A stretch of 49,327 nucleotides of DNA from Candidatus Methanomethylicaceae archaeon (GCA_025057955.1 JANXER010000004.1:1-49327), one strand, 5' to 3'. Shown: positions 9,082 to 18,087, counted from the first letter of the stretch. Notes: generated by a model from the letters alone, not told the origin. Program-made: numbers and translations.

Positions 9082-9503
9082 GCTATATAGCTTGAACTCC
9101 TTCCTTCCTCTGAAGACTGTGCTATCATGGGAAGAGGTATGGGTGGAGGAATGTTTAATGATTTAGCAATGATTACTCCTTCTATGAAGGAGGCATTTGC
9201 CACGCTTTGTAATATTTGTGCTGGAATAGCCTTCTTCTTTTCATAGTTTTTTCTAATTTCCTCTAATTCCTCTTTACTTCCTGAGATTCTTATCAATCCT
9301 TTTATTATTATATTGGCTATTGCTGGATTATAGTTGGCAGTGAATATGAAGCTAAATTCAAGTCCATCACTTATTGGAGTTAACCTCATTATGCTTATAT
9401 TAGTGGTTATTTGAATATTTGTAGGTTCTGAGATTTCCAAGAATCTCTCCCCAAGCATATAGTTTATTACTATATTCAAGTTCAATTTCTCTCTCTCCTC
9501 CAA
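9078..9503 (-). CDS. small SecB-like protein of uncertain role
   Basis: A 141-residue acidic/hydrophobic protein. The first half alternates like beta strands (ITTNISIMRLTP, EFSFIFTANYNPAIANIIIKG). The second half has two helices and ends in a proline-rich stretch, ANASFIEGVIIAKSLNIPPP. That strand-then-helix order, with a P-P-x-P loop, is the layout of the SecB chaperone fold and of the SecB-like protein described from Methanocaldococcus. Sequence identity is too low to be sure. The start (ATG 9503) lies 22 bases inside gcvT, so the two are probably co-transcribed; the end overlaps lhr by four bases. It might be a holdase-type chaperone or an antitoxin-linked SecB relative. No toxin gene is adjacent. 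Confidence 0.5.
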   Translation of the reverse strand: MEEREKLNLNIVINYMLGERFLEISEPTNIQITTNISIMRLTPISDGLEFSFIFTANYNPAIANIIIKGLIRISGSKEELEEIRKNYEKKKAIPAQILQSVANASFIEGVIIAKSLNIPPPIPLPMIAQSSEEGRSSSYIA

Positions 9504-10567
9504 CCATATTTCCTAAGATCATAAAATGGAAAATCCGTTATAATCCCCTTTATCATTTTATCTCTTATTTCAACCTCAACTTCACCTTTAATATTGATTG
9601 GTACATAGGCCATTGCTATGCTACTATTCAATATGGGAGAATAAGTTCCACTTGTTATAGTGCCAACAAGATCTCCCTTGAAATAAACTTTATAACCACT
9701 TCTAGGCACACTTCTATCAAGCATCTTGATTCCAACCCTTATTCTTATTGGTTTAGATTTCTCTAATGCCTCCTTTCCTATAAAAATTGGTTTATTCATT
9801 TTTACAGCAAAATCAAGCCTAGCCTCAAATGGATTTATTTCTTCATTCAATTCATTTCCATAGAGTGGAAATCCAGCCTCTATTCTGAGTACATCCCTTG
9901 CGCCAAGACCAGAAGGTTCAGCTCCTAAGGAAATTAAAGAATTCCAAATTTTCAATGCTTTTTCCACATCCCTTGATATTATTTCAAAGCCATCCTCACC
10001 AGTATATCCCGTTCTAGTGATTATACAATCTGCTTCCATTATTTTTGTTCTTAAACCTCTAAACCTCTTAACTAGACTTAAATCCTCCTTACATATTTGT
10101 TGAAGACAACCCTCAGATTTAGGGCCTTGTATTGCTATCATGAAGCTTTCATCAGAGATATCCTCTACTTCAGCTTCAAAGCCCATAATTTCCTTTTCAA
10201 TCCAATTGATATTCTTCTCTCTATTTATTGCATTCCAAACGATTAAAAAGGAGTTTTTCTCAATTCTTGTCACTATAACATCATCCTTTATGCCTCCATT
10301 CTCATTACACATGAGAGAATATCTTGCTTGATAAATTTCTAAATTGGAAATTTCATTGGTCATTATATAGTCTAGGAACTCTCCAGCATCGCTTCCAGAT
10401 ATTATAACTCTTCCCATGTGACTTGTATCAAAAATTCCTACGTTGGTTCTTACGTTAAGAGCTTCCTTTGAAATACCATCATACCATATCGGCATATCAT
10501 ATCCTGCAAATTCTCCTAAATGAGATTTACTTTTATGGAATTCATAGAGTGGAGTTTTTCTTCCCAT
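9482..10567 (-). CDS. gcvT: aminomethyltransferase, T protein of the glycine cleavage system
   Basis: 361 residues, the usual GcvT length. It begins with the family's typical TPLYEFHKSKSHLGEFAGYDMPIWY and continues with GIFDTSHMGR, DYIMTNEI, YSLMCNENGGIKDDVI and TGYTGEDGFEI. It ends with the barrel domain containing GTITSGTYSPIL and YVPI. It transfers the methylene group from the aminomethyl-lipoyl H protein to tetrahydrofolate or tetrahydromethanopterin, releasing ammonia. No gcvH or gcvP gene lies in this window, so partners must be elsewhere. The 3' end overlaps the SecB-like gene. A 90-base AT-rich gap separates it from the moeA gene upstream, so it may have its own promoter. Confidence 0.95.
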   Translation of the reverse strand: MGRKTPLYEFHKSKSHLGEFAGYDMPIWYDGISKEALNVRTNVGIFDTSHMGRVIISGSDAGEFLDYIMTNEISNLEIYQARYSLMCNENGGIKDDVIVTRIEKNSFLIVWNAINREKNINWIEKEIMGFEAEVEDISDESFMIAIQGPKSEGCLQQICKEDLSLVKRFRGLRTKIMEADCIITRTGYTGEDGFEIISRDVEKALKIWNSLISLGAEPSGLGARDVLRIEAGFPLYGNELNEEINPFEARLDFAVKMNKPIFIGKEALEKSKPIRIRVGIKMLDRSVPRSGYKVYFKGDLVGTITSGTYSPILNSSIAMAYVPINIKGEVEVEIRDKMIKGIITDFPFYDLRKYGWRRERN

Positions 10568-10657
10568 ATGACTTTTTCACCAAAATCTAAATTACTTATT
10601 ATTAAGACAATCAAAAATTTTTCGATATTATTCGCTATTGAAAGAAGAATTATTAAT
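10568..10657 (-). promoter_or_regulatory. short intergenic region upstream of gcvT
   Basis: A 90-base A/T-rich spacer between the moeA-fusion stop and the gcvT start, both on the minus strand. It contains several T-rich runs that could serve as an archaeal terminator for the moeA operon, and an AATAATAAGTAATTT-like stretch that could contain a TATA box for gcvT. I cannot place either precisely. Confidence 0.3.
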
Positions 10658-12571
10658 TTAACTATATCCTGGCATTTTGGTCAATTCATTCAAGAAATCT
10701 CTTGATTTAAGATATTCAAGGAATTTTTTCACATAAGCATTATCTGGATTAATAATAAAATCATATTCTTCATAACACCAAGGAATGAAATCTAATCCAT
10801 ATTGAATAGCTGAATTCATAATTCCAATGCCTACATCTGCTCTACCTTGACTAATTGCTGCTGCAACTGCAGAATGAGTTTTTGCCTCCCATCTATATCC
10901 TCTTATTTTATTGATTACATTTTGGAAGTTTAAATTTCTCTCCTTACACATTTTTTTTATCATATAGTCTATAAGTACTCTTGTGCCCGAACCTCTATTC
11001 CTATTAATGAACATTACATCTTCTCTTAGAAGATCAACAATTCCTTTTATATTCTTTGGATTTCCTTTTTTAACCATCATCCCTTGCATCCTCTTATATC
11101 CTTTAATTAAATACTCTTTTGGAATTCCCATCCTCAATAAATATGGCTCATTATAGCTCATTGTTTCAGGATCTAGCAAATGAACTCCAGCTATATCTGC
11201 CTCTCCTCTTTTTATGGCCTCAAGGCCGCCCATTGAGCCAATGTTAACTAGCTTAGCTCTAACTCCATATTTTTCAAATAGCCTCTCTATTAATAAATCC
11301 AAGGCTGGACAATTACTCCCCATGATTACTAAATCTGCTAATTCCTCATGGAATAAATTAACTTCAACCAATTCCCCTCTTTCCAAAAATTCTCTATCTT
11401 CCCTCACTATTATGTAACCATCGGATTTACAAAGCTCTCCTATTGCTCCAGAACTTGCAAATATGGGGAAGGCTATAATTTCTTCCTTCTTCTTAATTAA
11501 ATGGACTGGAAGGAACCATCTTCTTCCTTTGATGGCATTTACTCTTTCAGCCAATTTAGCAATAACTCTTTTGCTTTGTTCTCTTCTCATATAGATATGA
11601 TTAATGTAAGGTTTGACAACTTCATTAAATACTATCAATGCTGAGACTGGATAGCCAGGCAGACCAAAGATAGGTTTACCATTATGCATTGCTATAACTG
11701 TGGGCTTTCCTGGCTTTATATTAAGTCCATGCACTAGTATTCCTTCATTGCATACTTCTTCTAAAATTCTATAAACAATATCACCAGCTCCTGCGGAAGT
11801 TCCTCCAGAAATTATTATAGCATCACATTTTTCTAAACCTTCAATTAATAGCCTCTTTATTTCTTCGTAGACATCCCTTGTTCTTCCAAGAAATATGGCA
11901 TCAACATCCTCTTCCTTCAAAGCTGAAAGAATGGATAGAGAATTAGTATCATAAATTTTACCAAATATTAGCCTCTCTCCTTGAGCTATTAATTCATCCC
12001 CAGTAGATATAACTCCAACTCTCAATTTTTTAAATACTTCAATCTTCTTAATTCCAAGGGCTGCTAATACTGCTATCTCCCTTCTTCCCAACTCAGTTCC
12101 CTTTCTCAAGGCAATTGTTCCTATTTCAATATCAGAACCTGTAAATGCTATATTCTCTCCTGGAGTAACTGATTTGAAGATATAAACGAATTCTCCCTCC
12201 CTCTTAGTATACTCTATCATTACAACAGCATCTGCTCCCCTTGGTATTGGCGCACCCGTTGAAATCTCCATACATTCCCCTTCTGAAATTTCTCTTATCT
12301 CAGAATCTCCTGCAGCTATGCTACCTATACATTTCAATTTAATGGGATTTTGTTCAGAAGCTCCTTCAATGTTTGAAGAAATTACAGCATATCCATCCAT
12401 TTCCGCTCTATCGAAGGGCGGTAGATCTATGCTAGAATAAATGGATTTTGCTAAAATTCTTCCATGGGCATCTTCTATATCTATAATTTCAATCTCTCTT
12501 TCTAAATTTCTAATAATTTTTTCTAAAGCTTCCTCTATGCTTAATAATCTATGGAAAATTTTCCTCATCAT
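10658..12571 (-). CDS. MoeA-type molybdopterin molybdenumtransferase fused to a substrate-binding domain
   Basis: 637 residues in two parts. Residues 1-400 are a MoeA enzyme: PPFDRAEMDGYAV, the gephyrin-type STGAPIPRGADAVV, GVISTGDEL, and the ISGGTSAGAGD and GKPIFGLPGYPVSALI active-site loops. Residues about 410-637 form a periplasmic-binding-protein-like domain of the LysR/PBP type (VIMGSNCPALDLL, GGLEAIKRGEADIAG, NRNRGSGTRVLIDYMI), presumably sensing oxyanion or cofactor in the cytoplasm. MoeA inserts molybdate or tungstate into adenylated molybdopterin. The gene overlaps the preceding moeA by 23 bases. A 96-bp tract is identical to that paralogue. Having two MoeA proteins is common in archaea, with one often suspected to handle tungsten. 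Confidence 0.94.
   Translation of the reverse strand: MMRKIFHRLLSIEEALEKIIRNLEREIEIIDIEDAHGRILAKSIYSSIDLPPFDRAEMDGYAVISSNIEGASEQNPIKLKCIGSIAAGDSEIREISEGECMEISTGAPIPRGADAVVMIEYTKREGEFVYIFKSVTPGENIAFTGSDIEIGTIALRKGTELGRREIAVLAALGIKKIEVFKKLRVGVISTGDELIAQGERLIFGKIYDTNSLSILSALKEEDVDAIFLGRTRDVYEEIKRLLIEGLEKCDAIIISGGTSAGAGDIVYRILEEVCNEGILVHGLNIKPGKPTVIAMHNGKPIFGLPGYPVSALIVFNEVVKPYINHIYMRREQSKRVIAKLAERVNAIKGRRWFLPVHLIKKKEEIIAFPIFASSGAIGELCKSDGYIIVREDREFLERGELVEVNLFHEELADLVIMGSNCPALDLLIERLFEKYGVRAKLVNIGSMGGLEAIKRGEADIAGVHLLDPETMSYNEPYLLRMGIPKEYLIKGYKRMQGMMVKKGNPKNIKGIVDLLREDVMFINRNRGSGTRVLIDYMIKKMCKERNLNFQNVINKIRGYRWEAKTHSAVAAAISQGRADVGIGIMNSAIQYGLDFIPWCYEEYDFIINPDNAYVKKFLEYLKSRDFLNELTKMPGYS
12212..12307. 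repeat. 96-bp perfect direct repeat, copy 1 (in moeA fusion gene)
   Basis: These 96 bases are identical, base for base, to 13434-13529 in the neighbouring moeA. Both are in the same reading frame and encode the same 32 residues, from DSEIREISEGECMEIS through GADAVVMIE. The match stops abruptly at both edges (A versus C before it, T versus A after it in plus-strand reading). Even wobble positions agree, which protein selection alone would not give. Confidence 0.95.
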
Positions 12572-13796
12572 TAATCAACTCCACTTCCACTTCCTCTCCT
12601 TCTTCCAATCCTTCTAAATCCTCCCTTATAATAATAAGGCCATCAGCCTTAGTTATGGATGATAATAATCCTGCTCCTGTAATCATTATTGGATCTGCTA
12701 TAAACTTTCCATCAATGCTTCTTATTTTTGCTCTTAAGAAATGTCTTATTCCTGGTGTAGTTGGAACTCTTCTACTTAATATCGCCTTAATCCTTCTTCT
12801 CTTCCCTCTTTTTCTTCCAGTCCATATATTTATCAAAGGAAGAACAACAAATTCAAAGCCTATTAAAGCTGCTACTGGATAGCCTGGAAGCATTATTAAG
12901 GGCTTCTCATTCACTATACCAGCACTTGTTGGCTTTCCCGGCTTAATAGCCATGCCATGAAATAGCATTGAAAAATATTTCTCTATGATTTCTGGTAGGA
13001 GATCCTTCCTACCTACAGAAGTACCTCCTATTGTTATTATCATATCAGAACTACTGGATAAATCATTTATAGCACTCAATATTTCATTATAATCATCTTT
13101 AACAATTCCTCTATCTATAACTTCACATCCAGCCTCTTTCAAAGCTCCAATAATCATTGGTCTAGTGGAATCTACTATTTTTCCAACTTCTAATTTTTCA
13201 TGATAATTAATTAATTCATCTCCTGTAGAAAAAATTCCAATTTTAGGTTTTCTTCTAACTAATACTTCCCTCACACCTATGGAAGCAAGCACTCCTATGT
13301 GGTGATATTTCAATAATTTTCCTTTACTTACCACAATTTCTCCCTTTTTTATGTCCTCTCCTTTGAGAGATACATTAGCAAATCTAGCCACAGGCCTTTT
13401 TACTTTGACAAATCCATTTTCTAATTCGCAATCCTCTATCATTACAACAGCATCTGCTCCCCTTGGTATTGGCGCACCCGTTGAAATCTCCATACATTCC
13501 CCTTCTGAAATTTCTCTTATCTCAGAATCAGCGTATATTATTCCCTTGAGCTTTAATATGGCTGGATTATATGGATTTGCACTGAAAGTTTCATGAGATT
13601 TTAAAGCAAAGCCGTCCACTGCTGCTCTATCAAAGGCTGGAACATCTATTTCAGATATAATATCTTCAGCTAAAATTCTTCCAATAGCCTCGGATAATGG
13701 AAGTTTTTCACTTTCAAAGCTTTTATTTCCAAATTTTTTCATGAGTATTGCTAAGGCCTCATCTAATTTCTTTAACTCTTTAAATCCTCTTCTCAT
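12549..13796 (-). CDS. moeA: molybdopterin molybdenumtransferase MoeA
   Basis: A 415-residue stand-alone MoeA of normal length. Markers are VPAFDRAAVDGFAL near residue 55, STGAPIPRGADAVVMIE near 107, GIFSTGDELI, IGGTSVGRKD, and GKPLIMLPGYPVAALIGFE, followed by the C-terminal beta-barrel domain IV. It inserts molybdate or tungstate into MPT-AMP. The ATG at 13796 lies nine bases after the upstream pmbA stop, so the pair is probably co-transcribed. The downstream paralogue overlaps its 3' end. Outside one perfectly conserved 32-residue block the two MoeA proteins have diverged strongly, which is why the block looks like gene conversion. Confidence 0.95.
   Translation of the reverse strand: MRRGFKELKKLDEALAILMKKFGNKSFESEKLPLSEAIGRILAEDIISEIDVPAFDRAAVDGFALKSHETFSANPYNPAILKLKGIIYADSEIREISEGECMEISTGAPIPRGADAVVMIEDCELENGFVKVKRPVARFANVSLKGEDIKKGEIVVSKGKLLKYHHIGVLASIGVREVLVRRKPKIGIFSTGDELINYHEKLEVGKIVDSTRPMIIGALKEAGCEVIDRGIVKDDYNEILSAINDLSSSSDMIITIGGTSVGRKDLLPEIIEKYFSMLFHGMAIKPGKPTSAGIVNEKPLIMLPGYPVAALIGFEFVVLPLINIWTGRKRGKRRRIKAILSRRVPTTPGIRHFLRAKIRSIDGKFIADPIMITGAGLLSSITKADGLIIIREDLEGLEEGEEVEVELINDEENFP
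13434..13529. repeat. 96-bp perfect direct repeat, copy 2 (in moeA)
   Basis: Partner of 12212-12307, offset by 1,222 bases in direct orientation. The tract covers the most conserved loop of the MoeA enzyme. Flanking codons differ widely between the two genes, so the tract marks a recent conversion patch, not a recent whole-gene duplication. Confidence 0.95.
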
Positions 13797-13804
13797 TTAA
13801 ACCA

Positions 13805-15115
13805 CTAATATCCTTGAGCTTTGGTGATTCGAACATCTTCTATAACCATAGCAGGTGTGAAAACTGGCGTTCTAACTTCCCACCATTTTATCCAATTTCT
13901 ATTTTTACAAATGCCAAGTACGGAATTGAAGATTCTTAATAAGTTCTCACTTATTCTTACACCCTTAAGTGCGCCTTTAATTTCTCCTCCTTCTATTAAG
14001 AATATTCCATCTCTACATATTGTTGAGAAATCTCCTATGCTATAATTTTGAAATCTTGTATACCAATTGCTTACAACAAATATTCCATTTTTCACTAATT
14101 CAAGAGCTTCTTCAAAAGATAAATCGCCAGAATTAATTAGGATATTCCATGGATGTGGCGCAATCCAACCAGCATTTCCCGTACTTTTTGTTTTAAATTT
14201 AAAAGCTGTCTTGGAATTATGTAGATATCCCATTAATATACCATTGTCAATAATTTTATTTTGCATTGTAATAATTCCTTCATCATCAAATTGCCTTGAA
14301 TTTGGTCCTTCATCTAAACTTCCATCATCTATTATTGTGAGCTTTTCAGAAACTATTTTTTTCCCAATTTTATTGGCTAGACATGAAAATCCAATATCAA
14401 CATAGAAGGCAGAAGCTGAAGTGATAAGACTCTCTAATAAGTTTGCTGCTATTATTGGTCCTATTAACATTCTATATTTGCCCTCATTCCAGCTTAGGAA
14501 CTCTTTTCCTTCTCTTACTATCCATCCTGCATCTCTTCCCACTTTTTCAGCATTAATGCCATTTATTGAAGTGCTACACCCCAACCCTTGACCGCTCATT
14601 TCTCCTCTGAACGCTCTAATATTTAACTCATAGGAGGTTCTTTCATCATATCCTTCAGCACCATTACTACTCAATATATAATATGAAATTAATTTACCAT
14701 CAAAAATTCCCGCCACTCTTTCCGCTCCTTCTTTAAGTGCTGAATCTATTGCAATTCCAATGCTATCCATCATTTTATTTATAGCAAGCTTCTCCTTAGC
14801 ATATTTTCTAGGCAATTTCTCCCCCTTTGGTATTTCAAATTCTTCTTCATGGGATAGCTTAACATTCAAAGCCATATTCAATGCTCTCTTCAATCCTTCC
14901 TCTGTTATATTTCCAATCCTTCCAATCAATCTTCTTTTTTTCAAAGTACATAGAAAGTTCACAGCTATTACAGACCAATTTTGAATAACATCAATTTTAT
15001 TATTACTAAATCTTATCATTACTCTATCTACTTTCATTGGAAGAACTATGGCACCATCCATCCCTCTATTCATGAGTCCTTTTAAGACTTCATCTCCAAT
15101 TTCAAATAACTTCAT
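13805..15115 (-). CDS. pmbA: PmbA/TldE family protein (TldD partner)
   Basis: About 436 residues. I take the ATG at 15115 because GGAGGAG sits six bases before it; the longer frame begins at 15139 inside the upstream gene. Family landmarks are an N-terminal alpha/beta domain, SSNGAEGYDERTSYELNIRAF, GRDAGWIVREGKEF, the PIIAANLLESLITSASA core and the C-terminal TPAMVIEDVRIT. It lacks the HExxxH metal site of TldD, which identifies it as the PmbA/TldE-type subunit. In bacteria TldD and TldE form a heterodimeric metalloprotease that processes peptides. No tldD is in the window. It sits between a UPF0280 gene and moeA in a tight minus-strand operon. Confidence 0.9.
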   Translation of the reverse strand: MKLFEIGDEVLKGLMNRGMDGAIVLPMKVDRVMIRFSNNKIDVIQNWSVIAVNFLCTLKKRRLIGRIGNITEEGLKRALNMALNVKLSHEEEFEIPKGEKLPRKYAKEKLAINKMMDSIGIAIDSALKEGAERVAGIFDGKLISYYILSSNGAEGYDERTSYELNIRAFRGEMSGQGLGCSTSINGINAEKVGRDAGWIVREGKEFLSWNEGKYRMLIGPIIAANLLESLITSASAFYVDIGFSCLANKIGKKIVSEKLTIIDDGSLDEGPNSRQFDDEGIITMQNKIIDNGILMGYLHNSKTAFKFKTKSTGNAGWIAPHPWNILINSGDLSFEEALELVKNGIFVVSNWYTRFQNYSIGDFSTICRDGIFLIEGGEIKGALKGVRISENLLRIFNSVLGICKNRNWIKWWEVRTPVFTPAMVIEDVRITKAQGY

Positions 15116-15803
15116 AATTACTCCTCCGAATATAGACAATTTCTGGTATATTTCCTATAATCCCTATAAACTCTCCCACTATAATTATTGCCCCCCTAAT
15201 AGTCTTAAATTCCTTTGCTCTCTCCAAACCCCTTTTTAAAGCTTCTTTTCCCTCTCCCTTTGTGGAATTGCATATTGCTGTTGCAGCTGCATCTGCAATT
15301 CCCGCGCTATTGGCTATTACTGTAACACTATCTGCTCTACCAAAGCTTAAAGCATGTCCATATCTTCCTGAGCTTGTGGCAATTCCAATGGGCATCTCCT
15401 CAGGCTTAATTTTCAAAGCTATTGGAGAATTTTTAATTCCTACTTTGAATTCATTATTCCAAAATAGAGCAATCTCCCCTCCATTCTCTACCATTATATT
15501 CTTTGCTCCAACCCTCAAGGCGGCATTCATGGCTATATCTGCTAATACTCCTGCCACCGAGGCCATTGGTCCTACATTAGCTATATTTGAACATTCCACC
15601 ATTCTCTTAACTATAAAGGGAGCATCTTCTTCAACTTCTATGGGTGAAAGAGCCAATTTGAAAATTGGCCTCTTTGATATATAGGCTTCGAGCATTTTTC
15701 TATTGTGCTTCATGGCTATAATAGCACTCTTTATGCCTTCTATGCAATTACACATAATTTTTCCTTGAGATTCTCCCATTCTGTAATGAACCCTTATCAT
15801 CAT
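15102..15803 (-). CDS. UPF0280 (COG2122) protein, ApbE-like fold, linked to homocysteine synthesis
   Basis: A 233-residue UPF0280 protein. Typical stretches are VECSNIANVGPMASVAGVLA, VENGGEIAL, GIATSSGRYGHALSFGRADSVTV and NSAGIADAAATAICN, which resemble the flavin-transferase ApbE fold. In Methanosarcina the COG2122 protein has been genetically tied to sulfide-dependent homocysteine formation together with a DUF39 protein. Here the DUF39 gene is the divergent neighbour, starting 38 bases away, which supports the same role. Start is ATG 15803 (a second ATG follows at 15800). The 3' end overlaps pmbA by about 14 bases, including that gene's ribosome binding site, suggesting translational coupling. 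Confidence 0.9.
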   Translation of the reverse strand: MMIRVHYRMGESQGKIMCNCIEGIKSAIIAMKHNRKMLEAYISKRPIFKLALSPIEVEEDAPFIVKRMVECSNIANVGPMASVAGVLADIAMNAALRVGAKNIMVENGGEIALFWNNEFKVGIKNSPIALKIKPEEMPIGIATSSGRYGHALSFGRADSVTVIANSAGIADAAATAICNSTKGEGKEALKRGLERAKEFKTIRGAIIIVGEFIGIIGNIPEIVYIRRSNYEVI

Positions 15804-15841
15804 TAATATATTTGAGAGAGCAATTATTTTTCGGTGATCGT

Positions 15842-17095
15842 TTGAAATCCATAAGTGAAATAAATGATAAAATCAAAAGAGGGGAAGCAATTGTAGTTAC
15901 TGCGAGTGAATTGTGTGATATGGTGAGAAGAGGAGAGAGTATAGAAAATGTTGACATCGTAACTGGTGCTACTTGTGGAATAATGAGCGGCACTATGGCT
16001 ATATTCTCCTTCAAAGTGGCAGAGAGGGGGGAATTCTATAAAGCAAAGGCAGTATGGATGAATGGTGTTCCAGCATTTCCTGGCCCTTGTCCAAATGAAC
16101 GCTTGGGAATTATTGATGTTATAGTCTATGGCACTGAGCGTAGTACGCAAAAATATGGTGGAGGGGCCCTTCTCTATGACTTAATCCTTGGAAAAAATAT
16201 AGAAGTTGAAGTTAAAACTGAGGATGGTAAATATTTCAAAAAGGATGTAAACCTAAAGGATATGATTTATGCTAAAATGCTTAATACAAGAGCATGTTTC
16301 AAAAACTATATGGCTTTTGTAAATCCTCTACCAACCTCTGTTAAAACAATTTTCTCAGTAAAGCACCTAATTGGTCCATTTAATATGGCTACGGTCTCAG
16401 GATGTGGTGAACTTAATCCACTGGAGAAAGATCCTTTTCTGAAGACTATTGGAATTGGCACGAAATTACTAGTAAATGGAGCTATAGGCTATGTAATTGG
16501 AACTGGAACAAGAGCTACTAGGGATCGACCAAATCTTGCAATTCTCTCTGAGATTAAGGGTATGCTTCCTGAATTTATAGGTCAATTCATAACATCAGTA
16601 GGCCCAGAAATTTACAATTCCATAGCCATACCAATACCAATAATAAATGAAGATATTCTTAGAAGCACAATGAAATTGGATGAAGAAATTGCTTTACCAA
16701 TAGCTAATATCAATGATAGAACCATTATAGGATGTAGCAATTATGGAAGAGTTTGGCAAGGGGTAGATTTAGAAGTGCACTTTGATAAAGAAAAGTGCAT
16801 TGATTGTGAGGAATCTCCATGTCCTATTTCCATATATTGTCCAACAGAGGCCTTTGATGGCAAAAATTATCAAAAATATAAATGTTTTGAATGTGGAGCT
16901 TGCACATGGTTATGTCCCAGAGGGGCCTTTAGTGCTAGGCTTGGAAGTATATACTTAAACGAAATGGAGATACCAATAATGCTTAGACAATCCTGTAGAA
17001 AAAGAGCTGAGGAATTGGCAAAGAGATTGAAAATTCTCATTGAAAGAAGTGAATTTCTATTAAGTGAACCAAGTGAAGGATTGGTGTTATCATGA
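15842..17095 (+). CDS. DUF39 homocysteine-biosynthesis protein with fused ferredoxin domain
   Basis: About 417 residues from a TTG at 15842. This start is preferred to the TTG at 15812 because GGTGAT (15833-15838) precedes it, the protein then begins like the family (KSISEINDKIKRGEAIVV), and 15812 would leave eight bases between divergent starts. Residues 1-320 are the COG1900/DUF39 domain with IVTGATCGIMSG, whose cysteine is the likely persulfide carrier, and VSGCGELNP. Residues about 325-370 form a two-[4Fe-4S] ferredoxin domain (CIDCEESPCPISIYCP and CFECGACTWLCP). In methanogens these two functions are separate proteins that make homocysteine from aspartate semialdehyde and sulfide. The stop overlaps the mevalonate kinase start (ATGA). 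Confidence 0.92.
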   Translation: MKSISEINDKIKRGEAIVVTASELCDMVRRGESIENVDIVTGATCGIMSGTMAIFSFKVAERGEFYKAKAVWMNGVPAFPGPCPNERLGIIDVIVYGTERSTQKYGGGALLYDLILGKNIEVEVKTEDGKYFKKDVNLKDMIYAKMLNTRACFKNYMAFVNPLPTSVKTIFSVKHLIGPFNMATVSGCGELNPLEKDPFLKTIGIGTKLLVNGAIGYVIGTGTRATRDRPNLAILSEIKGMLPEFIGQFITSVGPEIYNSIAIPIPIINEDILRSTMKLDEEIALPIANINDRTIIGCSNYGRVWQGVDLEVHFDKEKCIDCEESPCPISIYCPTEAFDGKNYQKYKCFECGACTWLCPRGAFSARLGSIYLNEMEIPIMLRQSCRKRAEELAKRLKILIERSEFLLSEPSEGLVLS

Positions 17096-18081
17096 AGGTT
17101 ACATTTTCAGCTCCTGGAAAGATTACAATATTTGGTGAACATGCTGTAGTATATGGAAGACCAGCAATAGTAGGCAGTATAGATAAGCGAATATATGTTA
17201 CTATGGAGAGGAGAAATGATAATTGTATAAAAATATTGGCTGAGGATTTGAGCTTCAAGGGATTATCAATTAAAATTGGAGATAGAATTGAAGTGGAGGC
17301 AAATGATAGAATTTTAGAAGCTCTCAAATATATAGTCAAAGCCATAGAAATAGCCTCTGAATATATTAATGAGAAATCTGGTATGAATATTTCAATTTCC
17401 TCAGAAATGCCAGTTGGAGCTGGACTAGGCACTTCAGCAGCAATAACTGTGGCCACATTAGCTGCATATTCTTATATACTTGGTCATGAACTTAGCCTTA
17501 ATGAAATAGCTAAACTTGGACATACTGTAGAGCTAACTGTTCAAGGAATTGCAAGTCCAATGGATACCACTATATCAACATTTGGCGGCCTTATTTATCT
17601 AATGCCAAATGTTGGTTTTGAACAACTCAGCCTTAATAATGAATTGGATTTAATATTAGGCCATGTTAAAAGGGATGAATCCACAGCAAAAATGGTAAAA
17701 AAAGTTAGAGAGATAAAAGAAAGAAATGAAAAAATTATTGAAATGATAATGAGCTCTATAGGAGCAATTGCTGAAGAGGGAAAATGGGCAATAATAAAAG
17801 GAGATGTGGAAAAACTAGGATTATTAATGAATATAAATCATGGACTTCTTGAGTCTTTAGGAGTTTCCACCAAATTAATAAATGATATGGTTTATGCCTC
17901 TAGAAATGTAGGAGCAATAGGGGCAAAACTAACTGGAGCTGGAGGCGGCGGCTGTATTATAGCACTATGTCCTGGAAGAAAGAAGGAAGTGTCCTTAGCC
18001 ATAAAACTCGTTGGAGGTAATCCCATGGACTTTAAACTATCTATGGAGGGATTAAAAAGACATAATACGCAACTCTTATAA
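17092..18081 (+). CDS. mvk: mevalonate kinase
   Basis: A 329-residue GHMP kinase. Motif 1 is SAPGKITIFGEHAVVYGRPA (6-25), motif 2 PVGAGLGTSAAITVA near 107-121 (phosphate-binding loop), and motif 3 KLTGAGGGGCIIAL near 285. HGLLESLGVS and the ASPMDTTISTFGG aspartate match mevalonate kinase and not homoserine or galactose kinase. It phosphorylates mevalonate for isoprenoid and archaeal lipid synthesis. The four-base overlap with the DUF39 gene implies co-transcription, although the two pathways are not obviously linked. Confidence 0.94.
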   Translation: MKVTFSAPGKITIFGEHAVVYGRPAIVGSIDKRIYVTMERRNDNCIKILAEDLSFKGLSIKIGDRIEVEANDRILEALKYIVKAIEIASEYINEKSGMNISISSEMPVGAGLGTSAAITVATLAAYSYILGHELSLNEIAKLGHTVELTVQGIASPMDTTISTFGGLIYLMPNVGFEQLSLNNELDLILGHVKRDESTAKMVKKVREIKERNEKIIEMIMSSIGAIAEEGKWAIIKGDVEKLGLLMNINHGLLESLGVSTKLINDMVYASRNVGAIGAKLTGAGGGGCIIALCPGRKKEVSLAIKLVGGNPMDFKLSMEGLKRHNTQLL

Positions 18082-18087
18082 GCTGGG

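Noticed and set aside
13805-15115. Catalytic TldD metalloprotease
   Set aside because: No HExxxH motif is present, so this is the PmbA/TldE-type partner, not the catalytic subunit.
15812-15841. TTG at 15812 as the DUF39 start
   Set aside because: It leaves eight bases to the divergent UPF0280 start. The TTG at 15842 has GGTGAT just upstream and matches the family N-terminus.
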